Assembly: GCF_019249295.1 (NCBI RefSeq)
Contig: NZ_JAESDH010000006.1
Span: 62,001 to 126,000 of the forward strand
Direction of reading: 5' to 3'
Source: Alteromonas antoniana
Lineage (GTDB): Bacteria; Pseudomonadota; Gammaproteobacteria; Enterobacterales; Alteromonadaceae
Length of the DNA stretch: 64,000 bases
Position numbers and translations under genes: made by a program. How positions within the stretch are numbered: position 1 is the first letter of the stretch; each line of letters opens with the position of its first letter. The notes under the pieces were generated by a model. The model saw nothing but the letters and a program-made list of their open reading frames with translations. It was not told where the DNA came from and did not search any database. This document shows, piece by piece, positions 40,259 through 52,577 of the stretch.

Positions 40259-40282
40259 AAAAGCGCTCCGAAGAGCGCTTTT
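40259..40282 (-). terminator. groEL terminator
   Basis: AAAAGCGCTC and GAGCGCTTTT form a perfect 10-bp stem with a CGAA loop; on the minus strand it is followed by a long T-run. It starts 28 nt past the groEL stop. Confidence 0.92.
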
Positions 40283-40309
40283 CTTAATTAGCGTTAGCTA
40301 ATGGGTGGA

Positions 40310-41968
<1,659 letters not shown>

Positions 41969-41985
41969 TTAACGGATATCGTGTT

Positions 41986-42276
41986 TTATTCAACAATTGC
42001 CAGAATGTCGCTTTCGCTCAGGATCAGAACTTCTTCACCATCCAGCTTCTCTGTTTTCACGCCGTAACCGTCGTTGAAAATAACGGTGTCGCCTACTTTT
42101 ACATCCAGAGCTTTAACGTCGCCGTTATCAAGGATGCGACCGTTACCTACAGCAATAACCTCACCGCGCGTAGATTTTTCTGCAGCAGAACCAGTCAGTA
42201 CGATTCCACCAGCAGACTTGCTTTCCTGCTCTGCGCGCTTAATGATGACGCGATCATGTAAAGGACGAATTGCCAT
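41986..42276 (-). CDS. groS: Co-chaperonin GroES
   Basis: A 96-residue cap of the GroEL ring. ATG 42276 ([14 protein letters not shown]) is preferred over an in-frame TTG two codons earlier because AGGAG lies 8 nt upstream of it. The mobile loop ([18 protein letters not shown]) is intact. Confidence 0.97.
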   Translation of the reverse strand: MAIRPLHDRVIIKRAEQESKSAGGIVLTGSAAEKSTRGEVIAVGNGRILDNGDVKALDVKVGDTVIFNDGYGVKTEKLDGEEVLILSESDILAIVE

Positions 42277-42393
42277 TTTCAAATCTCCTGAAAATTCAAC
42301 TATTCAAGTTTTAAGTTGTGATCGATGCACAACACTGTGCACCGGATACCTAGGAATGCCCGTTGCCGGGCGTTAAAATCTTTTCTGCGTGGT

Positions 42394-42423
42394 TAAATGG
42401 GGGAGTACCCTGACAATCTCAAG
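42394..42423 (-). promoter_or_regulatory. Sigma32 heat-shock promoter of groESL
   Basis: On the minus strand a -35 element CTTGAG (42418-42423) and a -10 element CCCCATTTA (42394-42402) are separated by 15 bases, matching the sigma32 consensus. It lies about 120 nt upstream of the groES start. No CIRCE operator was seen. Confidence 0.88.
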
Positions 42424-42540
42424 GGCTTTTTGTGAAAAAAACGCATTTTTTTTCATTCAACGCGTTGCCAGCCAGGCTAGCTGCCACGAATGTTTTAGAT
42501 TCGCGTGCAACCCGGCTGCTCCTGAGGTTCAGAACTTGGG

Positions 42541-43050
42541 TTACTTCAGGCGCTTATCCGGATCGTCCTGCCGGGTTTTATCATCGTATTCGCCTTCAAA
42601 CACGTTGCCGTTACCGGATGGATCGCGCTTCCTGAAAGGATCGTTACCAGGTTGTTGATAATTACCGGCCTGACCGAATCCGCCCTGGGTAACAACCCGC
42701 ATCTTCATATGCTTGGACAGTTGCGCTGCCAGCATGTGGCGGCTGCCGGGAATCACGAATAGGAAGCCAAGGATATCGGTAATCAATCCGGGAGTGACCA
42801 GTAGCACACCGGCAATCACCAGCATCAGCCCTTCTACCATTTCTTTACCCGGCAACTCGTTTCGCTGCATTTTCGCCTGTGCAGACTGCAGGGTCTGGAA
42901 GCCCTCACGGCGCACAAGATAAGCACCAACAAAAGCTGTGATAATAACCAGGGCAACCGTGTTCCAGCCACCGATGATGCCGCCTACCTGAATCAACAGC
43001 GCTATCTCAAGGATAGGCATAATGGCAAATAATAAAAAAAGAATGCGCAA
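42541..43050 (-). CDS. fxsA: FxsA family membrane protein
   Basis: A 169-residue inner-membrane protein with helices at about 2-45 and 75-105, starting MRILFLLFAIMPILEIALLI. It has the family segment RREGFQTLQSAQAKMQRNELPG. The E. coli homolog affects phage exclusion by F; the normal role is not clear. The polar tail (120-169) is Gln/Asp/Arg rich. Its place upstream of groES is conserved in gammaproteobacteria. Confidence 0.9.
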   Translation of the reverse strand: MRILFLLFAIMPILEIALLIQVGGIIGGWNTVALVIITAFVGAYLVRREGFQTLQSAQAKMQRNELPGKEMVEGLMLVIAGVLLVTPGLITDILGFLFVIPGSRHMLAAQLSKHMKMRVVTQGGFGQAGNYQQPGNDPFRKRDPSGNGNVFEGEYDDKTRQDDPDKRLK

Positions 43051-43315
43051 ATCAGCACCTCATAAAATTCATTTTGGCCCGGATCCGGGGCCAGTTTTGT
43101 GTAATACCAGCACAACATAGTAATGAGCACACAAACACATGCTTCACGCCAGACGCTGGCAATACACTTTACTCCTACATGGGGGAGTTTCTCATAATCA
43201 CAATCATACCTACGTGCAGAACCGACCAACGGTGCTGTCGCGCCGACAAGTCGTTCTCATGTTACACTGAATTTCTGAAAGAATATCAAAGCCCGCAAGG
43301 TCTTAAGGAGCAAAC

Positions 43316-43630
43316 ATGTCAGTTAAAATTGCATTGTGCACCGTACCCGATAAAAAAACCGGCAGCGAGATCGCAGCCAGACTCGTGGAAGACCACCTAG
43401 CAGCGTGCGTCAATATTGCCGGGCCGGTAACGTCATTTTATAAGTGGGAAGGCGCTTTACAGCAAGGCGAAGAATTTCAGCTGGTAATCAAAACCACTGA
43501 TGACAAGGTCAACGATGCCTATATCTGTGTTGAAGATCTGCACCCGTATGATGTGATGGAATGGTTAGTTATGGATGAAATTTCTGGCAGCGATGCCTAC
43601 GTAAACTGGCTGACAACGTCTGTTAATTAA
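43316..43630 (+). CDS. cutA: CutA divalent-ion tolerance protein
   Basis: A 104-residue trimeric protein with the CutA core: VKIALCTVPDKKTGSEIAARLVEDHLAACVNI, read in two segments, then SFYKWEGALQQGEEFQLVIKT and the C-terminal SDAYVNWL. CutA has been linked to copper tolerance in E. coli, but its molecular role is debated. It is followed 23 nt later by dsbD, the same order as in other gammaproteobacteria. Confidence 0.95.
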   Translation: MSVKIALCTVPDKKTGSEIAARLVEDHLAACVNIAGPVTSFYKWEGALQQGEEFQLVIKTTDDKVNDAYICVEDLHPYDVMEWLVMDEISGSDAYVNWLTTSVN

Positions 43631-43653
43631 TAAGCAGTAATCAGGAAACTTGC

Positions 43654-45465
43654 ATGAAGCCAAGACATTATTTACTCGTTCTGATGGCGATATTCATCGC
43701 CTTCCCCTTTGCCTGCAAAGCGCAAGTCGAAAGTGGAGGGATGGCCGATCTGTTCAGTGACGAGCCCGAGTTTTTACCGGTTGAAGAAGCCTTTGTTTTC
43801 GACTTTGAGCAAAACGATGACGTGCTGACGGTGACGTTTGACATTGCTGATGCCTACTACCTGTATAAGCATCAGTTTAAGCTGGTCACCAAAAACGCCA
43901 CCATTGGCGAGCCATCGTTACCTGAAGGTAAAGAAAAACAGGATGAGTTTTTTGGCCTCACGGAAGTGTATTACGACAGCGTCACTTTTACGGTTCCTAT
44001 CGAGGAATCGGTAAAGGATGGCGTGGTAAAGCTACGTTACCAGGGATGTGCCGATGCCGGGCTGTGTTATCCACCCACCACCAAAGTGATTTACCTTGAA
44101 GCGGTGGGCGCGGGGTCTGAGCCAGCTCCCGCAGAGGCCGGAAGCGATGCAGCGCAAAGCGGCAGCACGCAATCGGAACAGTTCACGCTGGCCGAGCGGC
44201 TGGCGGATGATGAAAACCTGCTGTGGACGTTGCTGATATTCCTCGCACTGGGCGTAGGCCTGGCGTTCACACCCTGTGTTTTTCCGATGTATCCCATTCT
44301 GTCCGGCATTGTAATTGGCCAGGGCAAAGAAATTAAACTGTCTAAAGCATTCTGGTTATCGTTTGTGTACGTACAGGGTATGGCGATCACCTACTCGCTG
44401 CTTGGTCTTGTGGTGGCTTCGGCAGGGGTACAGTTTCAGGCGGCGCTTCAGCACCCGATTATTCTTTCGGTATTTATTGTGTTGTTCCTGGCACTTGCGC
44501 TGGCGATGTTTGGCGCGTATGAGCTGCAATTACCTTCGTCATGGCAATCCCGTCTGAACAACTTAAGCAACGATCAGAAACGTGGCAACGTTATTGGCGT
44601 CTTTGTCATGGGTGTGCTGTCCGGCCTGGTGGCATCGCCATGCACAACGGCACCGCTGACCGGCATTCTGTTGTTTATCGCACAGTCCGGTGACATGGCG
44701 CTTGGCTTTATCTCCCTCTACGTATTGAGCCTGGGCATGGGGATCCCGCTTATTCTGTTCGGCATGACGGGCGGAAAACTACTGCCCAAAGCGGGCAACT
44801 GGATGAATATCGTGAAAGTGACCTTCGGCTTCATGATGCTGGCAGTAGCAGTGCTGTTTGTTGAGCGTTTGTGGAACAGCAACTATACCGATTTATTGTG
44901 GGCTGGCGTCGGCCTGATGGCTTTCACCTATTACAGCGTGATGAATCAGGCGTCATCGCCTTCGCTCGCGAAAGGTGTCCGTACACTGGTCATTTTCTTA
45001 GGTCTGTTTGGTAGCGCAATGATTGGCTACCAGACACTCTTTGGCAGCAGTCACGGAAGCACTGCAGGAACCTCAGCGACAGCATCAAACGCTCATCCTG
45101 AGTTTATGGTAGTAAAAAGTGTTGACGATTTACGCACCAAAGTGGCTGCCGCTAACGCGCAGGGAAAAACCGTGATGGTCGATTTGTACGCCGACTGGTG
45201 TGTGGCCTGTAAGGAGTTTGAGAAGTATACCTTCCCGGCGCCGCAGGTCGTTGACGCACTCAGTGACACCGTGTGGATGCAAATTGATTTAACCGATAAC
45301 ACGCCGACCAATTTGGCGTTTAACGAAGAATTTGATGTGCTTGGCTTACCCACCATTTTGTTTTTCGATAAACAGGGGAATGAAATAAAAGGCTCCCGGG
45401 TTACCGGCTTCATGCGGGCAGATCCGTTTGCTGCCCACATTAAAAAGGTGTTAGATAACAACTAG
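43654..45465 (+). CDS. dsbD: Thiol:disulfide interchange protein DsbD
   Basis: A 603-residue inner-membrane reductant carrier that passes electrons from thioredoxin to periplasmic DsbC/DsbG and CcmG. A signal peptide is followed by the alpha domain with the CADAGLCYPP cysteine pair (about 130-140), a membrane domain of eight helices (about 185-460) with Cys in FTPCVFPMYP and VASPCTTAPL, and a C-terminal thioredoxin-like gamma domain with DWCVACKEFE. All three cysteine pairs are present. Confidence 0.96.
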   Translation: MKPRHYLLVLMAIFIAFPFACKAQVESGGMADLFSDEPEFLPVEEAFVFDFEQNDDVLTVTFDIADAYYLYKHQFKLVTKNATIGEPSLPEGKEKQDEFFGLTEVYYDSVTFTVPIEESVKDGVVKLRYQGCADAGLCYPPTTKVIYLEAVGAGSEPAPAEAGSDAAQSGSTQSEQFTLAERLADDENLLWTLLIFLALGVGLAFTPCVFPMYPILSGIVIGQGKEIKLSKAFWLSFVYVQGMAITYSLLGLVVASAGVQFQAALQHPIILSVFIVLFLALALAMFGAYELQLPSSWQSRLNNLSNDQKRGNVIGVFVMGVLSGLVASPCTTAPLTGILLFIAQSGDMALGFISLYVLSLGMGIPLILFGMTGGKLLPKAGNWMNIVKVTFGFMMLAVAVLFVERLWNSNYTDLLWAGVGLMAFTYYSVMNQASSPSLAKGVRTLVIFLGLFGSAMIGYQTLFGSSHGSTAGTSATASNAHPEFMVVKSVDDLRTKVAAANAQGKTVMVDLYADWCVACKEFEKYTFPAPQVVDALSDTVWMQIDLTDNTPTNLAFNEEFDVLGLPTILFFDKQGNEIKGSRVTGFMRADPFAAHIKKVLDNN

Positions 45466-45606
45466 AGTCAGCCAGCCGGCGTAATCTACATAATCGCTGT
45501 TATCTGTTAGCCGCGTCAATAGGGCTCTGTACTGCCAGAGCCCTGGCGATTGGTGGTTCAGCTTTATCGTTCTGCAAACAGCAGGGTAGGAGTCAGGGGG
45601 CAGGTT

Positions 45607-46374
45607 TTGCGTATTCTTTTCATCTGGATAGCGATTGTTTTGGCTCTGCCGGCCTACGGAAGTCAGCGCTGTTTTGATGACCGCTTTTGTCTTTCCACAG
45701 AGCCGGACGGAAGCCGGGCGACTCTGCTTGTTGAGAACGTGTCCGGGTTACCCGTGGTTCTCTCGTTATATGCTCCGCAACTGGTAGGTAAGCCTCACGT
45801 TACTGTTGATTTGCGCGCCTCGGAGCAACGCCTGCTTGGCAGCGTTCGCAACGTCCGGCGTTTCTGGCAGGATATGCGGGTCCGCTGGACGCCAGGCACA
45901 CTGGCAGCCGTTCACAATGACGACATCCGCTACGCTCCTCCACTACAACCCGTATCACACTATCCGGTTATCCAGGGTTTCAATGGCAATTACAGTCATC
46001 AGGGGGCGTCCCGTTACACCATTGACTTTGATGCACCTGAAGGAACCCCAGTACTGGCGGCCAGAGGCGGCATTGTTATTGATACCAAAGCCGACGGGCA
46101 GCTTGGCGGTCCGTCGAAGTCGCTGGCAAAACATGCGAACTATGTGGCGATTCTGCACGATGATGGCACAACCGGTGAATACTATCACTTGCGCTTTGAT
46201 GGAGTGGCAGTGTCTCGCGGTGATACGGTCAAAACCGGTCAGCTGATTGGTTATACCGGCAACACCGGCTTCTCATCACAGCCTCATTTGCACTTTGGCG
46301 TATACATCGCAAAACCTCATGGCCGGTATGACTCTGTTCCTGTCAGCTTCAATACAGAGCTTTCGATGCCCTAG
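45607..46374 (+). CDS. Secreted M23-family metallopeptidase
   Basis: A 255-residue exported LytM-type peptidase, probably a peptidoglycan endopeptidase. TTG 45607 is the suggested start: AGGGGG lies 6 nt upstream and it opens a signal peptide (LRILFIWIAIVLALPAYG); the ORF extends to 45550. The catalytic zinc site is visible as YSHQGASRYTIDFDAPEGTP and QPHLHFGVY, with HxH at the end. An N-terminal domain (about 30-125) with one Cys pair (CFDDRFC) precedes it. It lies between dsbD and aroQ. Confidence 0.8.
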   Translation: MRILFIWIAIVLALPAYGSQRCFDDRFCLSTEPDGSRATLLVENVSGLPVVLSLYAPQLVGKPHVTVDLRASEQRLLGSVRNVRRFWQDMRVRWTPGTLAAVHNDDIRYAPPLQPVSHYPVIQGFNGNYSHQGASRYTIDFDAPEGTPVLAARGGIVIDTKADGQLGGPSKSLAKHANYVAILHDDGTTGEYYHLRFDGVAVSRGDTVKTGQLIGYTGNTGFSSQPHLHFGVYIAKPHGRYDSVPVSFNTELSMP

Positions 46375-46592
46375 TTTGCTGTGCTTGTAGACTAACGTCT
46401 ATATGCACATGAACTTTGCGGCGATATCCCCTGATTAGACCAGTATTTTGCTGCGAAATTTGTATGTACGTCTATAATCACTCGTTAATTAAAAACGATA
46501 AGGCTGTAACTGGCTTTTTTTCGTGCAACAGCAGTGTTTTTTTGTTGAAATGACAAATAACCCGATCTTTGTCGAAAGATAGCATCATTTTA

Positions 46593-47033
46593 ATGAATAT
46601 TTTGTTACTTAACGGGCCTAACTTAAATATGTTAGGACAGCGTGAACCGGATAAATACGGTCACCAGACATTACAGGACATCGTCGATGACTTAACGGCA
46701 CAGGCAGACTCTGCCGGAGTCAGCTTGTCTCATTTTCAGTCAAATGCCGAGTATGCGCTTATTGATCGCATACATGATTCTCTTGGCACCGTTGACGCTA
46801 TCATCATCAATCCCGGCGCATTTACTCATACCAGCATTGCGCTGCGGGATGCGCTGTTGAGTGTATCGATTCCTTTTGTCGAGGTGCATCTGTCCAATGT
46901 GCACGCCCGCGAACCTTTTCGTCATCATTCTTATCTTTCAGATATAGCCGCAGGCGTCATTCTGGGGTTGGGTCCTATCGGATACTCCCTGGCTCTGACG
47001 GCTGCCATTAACTTACAGACAACGACAAAGTAA
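46593..47033 (+). CDS. aroQ: 3-dehydroquinate dehydratase, type II
   Basis: A 146-residue dodecameric enzyme of the shikimate pathway. ATG 46593 starts the invariant [22 protein letters not shown]; an upstream in-frame start at 46569 is unlikely. The catalytic Tyr in DKYG and the His in [18 protein letters not shown] are present. It heads the aroQ-accB-accC operon, 13 nt before accB. Confidence 0.97.
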   Translation: MNILLLNGPNLNMLGQREPDKYGHQTLQDIVDDLTAQADSAGVSLSHFQSNAEYALIDRIHDSLGTVDAIIINPGAFTHTSIALRDALLSVSIPFVEVHLSNVHAREPFRHHSYLSDIAAGVILGLGPIGYSLALTAAINLQTTTK

Positions 47034-47046
47034 TACGAGACAGATC

Positions 47047-47508
47047 ATGGATATCAGAAAAATTAAAAAGCTCATCGAACTGGTTGAAGAATCCGGCATT
47101 GCCGAGCTGGAAATCACCGAAGGCGAAGAGTCTGTGCGCATTCACCGCGGCCCTTCTGGCGTCGCAGCCCCTATGAATTACAGCTTCGCAGCACCGCAAG
47201 CGCCTCAGGCTCCGCAAGCGCCGGCGTCTGCACCTGCAGCACCGGAAGTTCCGGCAGAACCGGCGGCTCCCAGCGGCCACGTCGTCAAATCACCGATGGT
47301 AGGCACCTTCTACCGCGCGTCCTCACCAACGGCAAAAGCGTTCGTTGAAGTTGGCCAGAGCGTGAAAGTGGGCGATACGCTGTGTATCGTTGAAGCCATG
47401 AAAATGATGAATCAAATTGAATCTGACAAAGCCGGTGTGGTTAAAGAAATCCTGGTGGAAAATCAGGATCCGGTAGAATTTGACCAACCCATGTTCATCA
47501 TTGAATAA
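47047..47508 (+). CDS. accB: Biotin carboxyl carrier protein of acetyl-CoA carboxylase
   Basis: A 153-residue carrier. The biotinyl domain (about 78-153) has the EAMKMMN motif with the biotin-accepting Lys119. An Ala/Pro-rich linker ([18 protein letters not shown]) joins it to the N-terminal domain ([20 protein letters not shown]). It works with AccC and AccAD to make malonyl-CoA. Confidence 0.97.
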   Translation: MDIRKIKKLIELVEESGIAELEITEGEESVRIHRGPSGVAAPMNYSFAAPQAPQAPQAPASAPAAPEVPAEPAAPSGHVVKSPMVGTFYRASSPTAKAFVEVGQSVKVGDTLCIVEAMKMMNQIESDKAGVVKEILVENQDPVEFDQPMFIIE

Positions 47509-47522
47509 CCGGGCACATTATC

Positions 47523-48866
47523 ATGTTAGATAAAGTACTCATTGCAAACCGTGGGGAAATCGCACTTCGCATTTTGCGTGCCTGTAAAGAACTGGGCATC
47601 AAAACCGTTGCGGTGCATTCCACTGCGGATAAAAACCTCAAGCACGTTCTGTTAGCTGACGAATCTATCTGTATTGGTAAAGCGTCAGCCACAGAAAGTT
47701 ACCTTAACATTCCACGCATCATTGCGGCGGCGGAAGTCACCAACTCCATTGCAATCCATCCTGGTTATGGATTTCTTGCAGAGAATGCCGATTTCGCTGA
47801 AGCAGTAGAAAAAAGCGGCTTTATTTTCATCGGCCCGACAGCGGAGACCATCAATCTGATGGGAGACAAAGTGTCGGCCATCAATGCGATGAAAAAAGCT
47901 GGCGTACCCTGTGTACCCGGCTCTGACGGCCCTCTGACAGAAGACAATGAGCGTAACAAAACCATTGCTAAGCGCATCGGTTATCCGATTATCGTAAAAG
48001 CTGCCGGTGGCGGTGGTGGTCGCGGTATGCGTGTTGTTCGCAATGAAGGCGAGCTCATCAAGGCTATCGAAACCACACAGGCAGAAGCCGGTGCCGCTTT
48101 CGGTAACCCTACCGTGTATATGGAGAAATTCCTGGAGAATCCACGTCATGTGGAAATTCAGGTGCTTGCCGATGGTCAGGGCAATGCCATTCACTTAGGT
48201 GAGCGCGATTGCTCCATGCAGCGTCGTCACCAGAAAGTGGTTGAAGAAGCGCCAGCACCTGGTGTTTCTGAGCAGATGCGCAATAAAATTGGCGATCGCT
48301 GTCGCCGTGCCTGTATCGAAATAGGGTATCGTGGCGCCGGAACATTTGAATTTTTGTATGAAAACGGCGAGTTTTATTTCATCGAAATGAACACCCGTAT
48401 TCAGGTAGAGCACCCGGTATCTGAGATGATCACCGGCGTCGACCTGATTAAAGAGCAGCTGCGCATTGCAGCAGGTCAGCCGCTATCCATAGACCAGTCG
48501 CAAATTCAGATCCGTGGTCATGCCATTGAATGTCGTATCAATGCGGAAGATCCGCAGACGTTTGTGCCAAGTCCGGGCAAAATTGATATGTTTCATTCGC
48601 CAGGCGGCCTGGGCGTTCGCTGGGATTCACATATTTATGCCGGTTACACTGTACCGCCATACTATGACTCGATGATTGGTAAGCTGATCACTTACGGTGA
48701 AAGCCGTGACGAAGCGATTGCCAGAATGCGTCACGCGCTGGATGAGCTGGTTATTGACGGGATCAAAACCAACATTCCGCTGCAACGCCGAATTATGGCT
48801 GATGAAAACTTCTTTGCTGGTGGAACCAACATCCACTATCTGGAAAAGAAGTTGGGCATGGCCTGA
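47523..48866 (+). CDS. accC: Biotin carboxylase of acetyl-CoA carboxylase
   Basis: A 447-residue ATP-grasp enzyme that carboxylates the biotin on AccB. Motifs: [20 protein letters not shown] at the start, the ATP loop [14 protein letters not shown], and the active site [18 protein letters not shown]. It ends the operon and is followed by a strong terminator. Confidence 0.98.
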   Translation: MLDKVLIANRGEIALRILRACKELGIKTVAVHSTADKNLKHVLLADESICIGKASATESYLNIPRIIAAAEVTNSIAIHPGYGFLAENADFAEAVEKSGFIFIGPTAETINLMGDKVSAINAMKKAGVPCVPGSDGPLTEDNERNKTIAKRIGYPIIVKAAGGGGGRGMRVVRNEGELIKAIETTQAEAGAAFGNPTVYMEKFLENPRHVEIQVLADGQGNAIHLGERDCSMQRRHQKVVEEAPAPGVSEQMRNKIGDRCRRACIEIGYRGAGTFEFLYENGEFYFIEMNTRIQVEHPVSEMITGVDLIKEQLRIAAGQPLSIDQSQIQIRGHAIECRINAEDPQTFVPSPGKIDMFHSPGGLGVRWDSHIYAGYTVPPYYDSMIGKLITYGESRDEAIARMRHALDELVIDGIKTNIPLQRRIMADENFFAGGTNIHYLEKKLGMA

Positions 48867-48873
48867 CAATGAC

Positions 48874-48902
48874 AAAAACAGGCGCGCAATGCGCCTGTTT
48901 TT
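48874..48902 (+). terminator. accBC terminator
   Basis: AAAAACAGGCGC and GCGCCTGTTTTT form a perfect 12-bp stem with a 5-nt loop, 7 nt past the accC stop. The A/T flanks also let it work for the convergent chemoreceptor gene. Confidence 0.93.
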
Positions 48903-49058
48903 ATTTCTGTGGCTACCTTGGTCAAAGACGTTCTTCTGTTCCACCCCTCGCAAGCTTTGCTGTCAGTTAACACCAGAAGTAAGATGTAGCTGAGCATGAC
49001 AGAGCATATCAGTCTGATCTAAATCGCTGTCTGCACCATGGCAGAGCGCAATCAAACG

Positions 49059-51167
49059 CTACACACGAAGGCGGCTAAGCTGCGTATTCATATCATGGAT
49101 AAGCGCGTTGATATGGGCGTTCACGTCGTTCAGTACCTTGCCCAGTTTTGCCAAGTCCTGACTATCATCACTGACCATAACAACGCGTTTACTGATGTCA
49201 TTACTCACGTGGCTCTGTTGCTCAGCGGCCGTGGCAACCTGGCTAACACTGTCGCTGATACTGGCTAACCGCGCCAGCGTATCGCTGACATTGTCAAAGC
49301 TGGTTTGGGTTTGCGATACAGTATCAGCTACTGAACTCTGCATTGCCTCCAGTGACGTCACCGAGCGTTTAACACGGCTTTGCAATTCCGTAATAAGTTG
49401 AGAGATTTCTTCTGTGGATGTCTGGGTTCTGGCCGCCAGATTACGAACTTCGTCGGCCACTACTGCAAAGCCACGTCCTTGCTCGCCTGCTCTGGCAGCT
49501 TCTATCGCTGCATTCAGTGCCAGCAGATTGGTTTGCTCAGCAATAGATTCTATTGTGGTGAGAATACTGGTGATATCGTCGGTTTTGCTGGCAACGTCAT
49601 TTACCTCGCTGGCAGACTGACGGATTTCCCGGGACAGCCCATTTACATGCTCTACGTTAGAAGACAACGCCTGCTGAGTACCCTGCAGCATGGTATTGCA
49701 CGACTGGGTATCTGCCGCCGTGCCGGCTGCCAGTGATGCCACTTCCGTTGCGGTTGCCGACATCTGCGTAACGGCAGTAGCGATATTGTCCAGCTCATGC
49801 TGCTGTTTGCCGGTACGACTCTCAAGTTGCGTCGCACTGGACGTTAACTGATCTAACTCGCTGACCAGCGCCTGTGCACTGTGTTTAGACACGCGTATCA
49901 TTTCTGCCAGCTTCTGCATAAAGGCGTTTAGTCCGTTTGCTAGCGTTATCAGCTCTGCATATCGCTGGGCAGGCAGCGTCTGGGTGAGATCGCCCTCCTG
50001 GGAGGCGAGGGTGGATACGGACGAAGCCACCGCGGAAATTGGCTGAGAAATGGAGCGCGCAACCCACAAAGAAATGCCAATGGCGATAACAATAAACAAT
50101 CCGGCCAGTACCAAAAGCGTGGTCAGTGCCTGGCCATAACTGGACTCAGCTTCTTTTTCCATTGTTTGCAGTGATGCCGTCGCCACTGACGTAGGGACTG
50201 CTACCACCATGGTCCAGCGCTCCTGAGTATTGGCGATATCGAAAGCGTAGGTCGCACGCCAGTAAGTGTCCCCCATCTGCGTTTCTGCACCGCCTTTTAA
50301 TGCGCTGCTCAGTGCGGGCGCGACTTTTTCGAGGGACTTGCCAAGATCGTCAGGGTAAGCGCTTGATGCAGCAATCATATTACGCTGACTCAATAGCGTG
50401 AGCTCAGCGGCGCCGTTAAACAATGTTTTGCTGTAGTCAGATACCCATCGCTGCAACACCGGCAAATTAATATCAATGCCCACTACCCCCCGGAACTGAC
50501 CATTCTTTAACACAGGTGCGGTCAACGTCGTCATCAGTGCTTCGTTACCTTCCTCTATTTCATAAAGATAGGGGTCAAGTACGCAGGCCCGCCGCAGATC
50601 TTTGCTGCACAGGTACCACTCGGCCTCTCTAACCCCGTTCTCATCGCGGGTATCCAGATACTTCTCCTGCGGATCATCCACCGGATAGAGCACAGCCTGG
50701 CCGTTTTCTTTTACATAGTAGACTTCAAGGCTGCCTATTGGCGTGCTGTGTACACCGGCATTACGGAATTCAGAATCGCGACCGTCATAGGCATTGTTCT
50801 CAAACTGCGCATACAGTGCACTGGCAGCGTCAACTGACAATAAGGTAGAGGCCACCATTTGTTGCACATCTTCTCTGGACAGGTTTGCCGAGGGTGTCGC
50901 GGTGTCTGCATAAATCGATGCCAGCGCCTGGACCGGCGTGAAACTGGCGTTTAATAGTGAGGATGCTTGCTGCGCCGCACGCTGTGCACTTTGCTGCATC
51001 GATTTTACGATCTGCGTTTCCAGCTCACTTTCAATACTTTGTAATTGTCGACTCGAAAGGCTGTTCAGGCTAAAGAGCGCGATGCTTCCCAGCACAATGG
51101 CACAAACGCTGACAAGAGCAATCATGATGATCAGCAGTTTCGTTTTAATTGAACCATGATTACCCAT
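49059..51167 (-). CDS. Methyl-accepting chemotaxis protein with Cache sensor
   Basis: A 702-residue chemoreceptor. ATG 51167 ([20 protein letters not shown]) follows GCGGAGTTGTCCG. It has an N-terminal helix (about 10-32), a double-Cache periplasmic domain (about 40-350), a second helix (about 365-388), HAMP (about 389-440) and a cytoplasmic signalling domain whose hairpin tip is [21 protein letters not shown]. The ligand is unknown; double-Cache domains often bind amino acids or small carboxylates. No C-terminal CheR pentapeptide is present. Confidence 0.92.
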   Translation of the reverse strand: MGNHGSIKTKLLIIMIALVSVCAIVLGSIALFSLNSLSSRQLQSIESELETQIVKSMQQSAQRAAQQASSLLNASFTPVQALASIYADTATPSANLSREDVQQMVASTLLSVDAASALYAQFENNAYDGRDSEFRNAGVHSTPIGSLEVYYVKENGQAVLYPVDDPQEKYLDTRDENGVREAEWYLCSKDLRRACVLDPYLYEIEEGNEALMTTLTAPVLKNGQFRGVVGIDINLPVLQRWVSDYSKTLFNGAAELTLLSQRNMIAASSAYPDDLGKSLEKVAPALSSALKGGAETQMGDTYWRATYAFDIANTQERWTMVVAVPTSVATASLQTMEKEAESSYGQALTTLLVLAGLFIVIAIGISLWVARSISQPISAVASSVSTLASQEGDLTQTLPAQRYAELITLANGLNAFMQKLAEMIRVSKHSAQALVSELDQLTSSATQLESRTGKQQHELDNIATAVTQMSATATEVASLAAGTAADTQSCNTMLQGTQQALSSNVEHVNGLSREIRQSASEVNDVASKTDDITSILTTIESIAEQTNLLALNAAIEAARAGEQGRGFAVVADEVRNLAARTQTSTEEISQLITELQSRVKRSVTSLEAMQSSVADTVSQTQTSFDNVSDTLARLASISDSVSQVATAAEQQSHVSNDISKRVVMVSDDSQDLAKLGKVLNDVNAHINALIHDMNTQLSRLRV

Positions 51168-51360
51168 CGGACAACTCCGCACGCTACGTTACATAAGGGG
51201 GTTAATGTAATCTTAATCTGGTTTCCCCACTCTGCCACTTTATTTTACCGTATCTGCGTTATGGTCTTTATCGTGCATTTTGCTTCTTTTCTATAAATTC
51301 GATTAAAACAATCAATTTTATTAAATTTTGCAAATTAATTCCTTAAGCTACTATCCAAGA

Positions 51361-51480
51361 CGTGAAAGGGCAGCTCTTGTCTTTTTACGTTCTCATGTGA
51401 TTTTAAACCTCTCTGGTTTATACCCTCCGGGCTTAGTACCCCACTTCATAGGCCGGCACGCTTGATGCCGGCTTTTTTTT
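51361..51480 (+). ncRNA. Candidate small RNA ending in a strong terminator
   Basis: A perfect intrinsic terminator (GCCGGCA, 7-nt loop, TGCCGGC, then eight T) ends at 51480 on the plus strand with no plus-strand gene before it since accC, which has its own terminator. A promoter-like TTGCAA (51328-51333) and TACTAT (51349-51354) lie upstream, though their 15-nt spacing is short. The resulting transcript would be about 120 nt. It could instead be a 5' leader/attenuator of the gene at 51553. Not recognised as a known RNA. Confidence 0.4.
51452..51480 (+). terminator. Intrinsic terminator without an upstream gene
   Basis: GCCGGCA (51452-51458) pairs with TGCCGGC (51466-51472) and is followed by T8. 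The strand and position require an unannotated plus-strand transcript. Confidence 0.88.
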
Positions 51481-51552
51481 ATTCCCGTTCAGCTTTCTGC
51501 CACAATCATTCGTATAATGATGACTTCTTATTTTTCAGGGACGTTAATAACT

Positions 51553-52500
51553 ATGTATCGCTTCCTTACCGCCGTGTTGTTTTGTGCAAGTCCGGTGGTG
51601 GCGTTGGCTCAGAACAGCGACACTGACAGCGCTGCCGGGTATTCTCACAGGCTGGATTTGCAGGCGCGTTTTGATGACCGTTCAGACCGGGATCATCGAA
51701 ATCAATACCGTATCCGTTATTATCCACAGTGGACCTTTGATGACGATGGCAGCTGGAGTGTGAACAGTTTCATCGTAACAGGCGATGATTTCGGCTCCAG
51801 TCACAACACCATTGGCGACGGCAACAGTCAGAAAATCTACGTCCGGCGCGCCTACGTTCGCCACACGTCCTCATGGGGAAAAACCGAAGTCGGCATCATA
51901 CCCACGTACAAAGGCCGGGTATCCTCCTCGGGCTTATCAAAAGATGGCTGGATTGCCGGTATACGTCAGGTAGTTGAGCTGGACAGCGACAGTCTGCTGG
52001 ATATTGTGGTGGGAGAACTGGATGAAACGGACCCGGCGAAAGCACTGCACTTACCCGAACAAGCCAATTACATCGAGGTGGAGTACACCACAAAGATCAA
52101 TGATTTCCACAGTTACGAACTAAGCCTGGAGAGAATGACGGGGGGTAATTTTCTGCGTGGTGAATACCGTTATAAAACCGGCTTGAACCACACGCTGTTT
52201 TTCGAACTCATCCGACGCCTGGATGAACCTGATTCCAAAACCGTTGCCGGTCTTACAGGCGACTTCGCCATTAATAACACCCCTCTGTCTTACTTTGCCC
52301 ATTACTCTTATGTCAGTGAAGGCATTGGTCCCCGGGCAGAACTGACCGAAGATTTTTTAGGAACCGGTCATGGGTTTTCTGCAGAACTTAGCGGCCGCAT
52401 CAACGCTGTTGATGATATGGAGTGGTTTGTCAGGTTTGACGTAGTAGACAGCACAACCCGCTTACTTACCGGCATCGCGGTGTCACTCGATAAGGATTAA
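51553..52500 (+). CDS. Predicted outer-membrane beta-barrel protein
   Basis: A 315-residue exported protein of no named family. ATG 51553 opens a signal peptide (MYRFLTAVLFCASPVVALAQ). The mature part alternates polar and hydrophobic residues with many aromatic-ended strands (HRLDLQARF, YRIRYYPQWTF, YELSLERMTGG, LFFELIRRLD) and ends near the terminus with GIAVSLDKD. This is the pattern of a porin-like or outer-membrane barrel. Function unknown. Confidence 0.7.
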   Translation: MYRFLTAVLFCASPVVALAQNSDTDSAAGYSHRLDLQARFDDRSDRDHRNQYRIRYYPQWTFDDDGSWSVNSFIVTGDDFGSSHNTIGDGNSQKIYVRRAYVRHTSSWGKTEVGIIPTYKGRVSSSGLSKDGWIAGIRQVVELDSDSLLDIVVGELDETDPAKALHLPEQANYIEVEYTTKINDFHSYELSLERMTGGNFLRGEYRYKTGLNHTLFFELIRRLDEPDSKTVAGLTGDFAINNTPLSYFAHYSYVSEGIGPRAELTEDFLGTGHGFSAELSGRINAVDDMEWFVRFDVVDSTTRLLTGIAVSLDKD

Positions 52501-52577
52501 CGCTCTTTAGGTTTAGCTTCAATCACGGCATCGCCGACTCGCCCGGTTATGGATTGTCTGGTGCAGTGTCGAAAGCT

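Larger units (their letters stand above)
51168..51552. other. Intergenic region with a candidate small RNA
   Basis: No protein gene. It contains the chemoreceptor promoter side, the candidate plus-strand RNA ending at 51480 and a TATAAT box (51513-51518) upstream of the beta-barrel gene. Confidence 0.6.

Noticed and set aside
45806-46246. 146-codon plus-strand ORF
   Set aside because: Out-of-frame shadow of the M23 peptidase gene.
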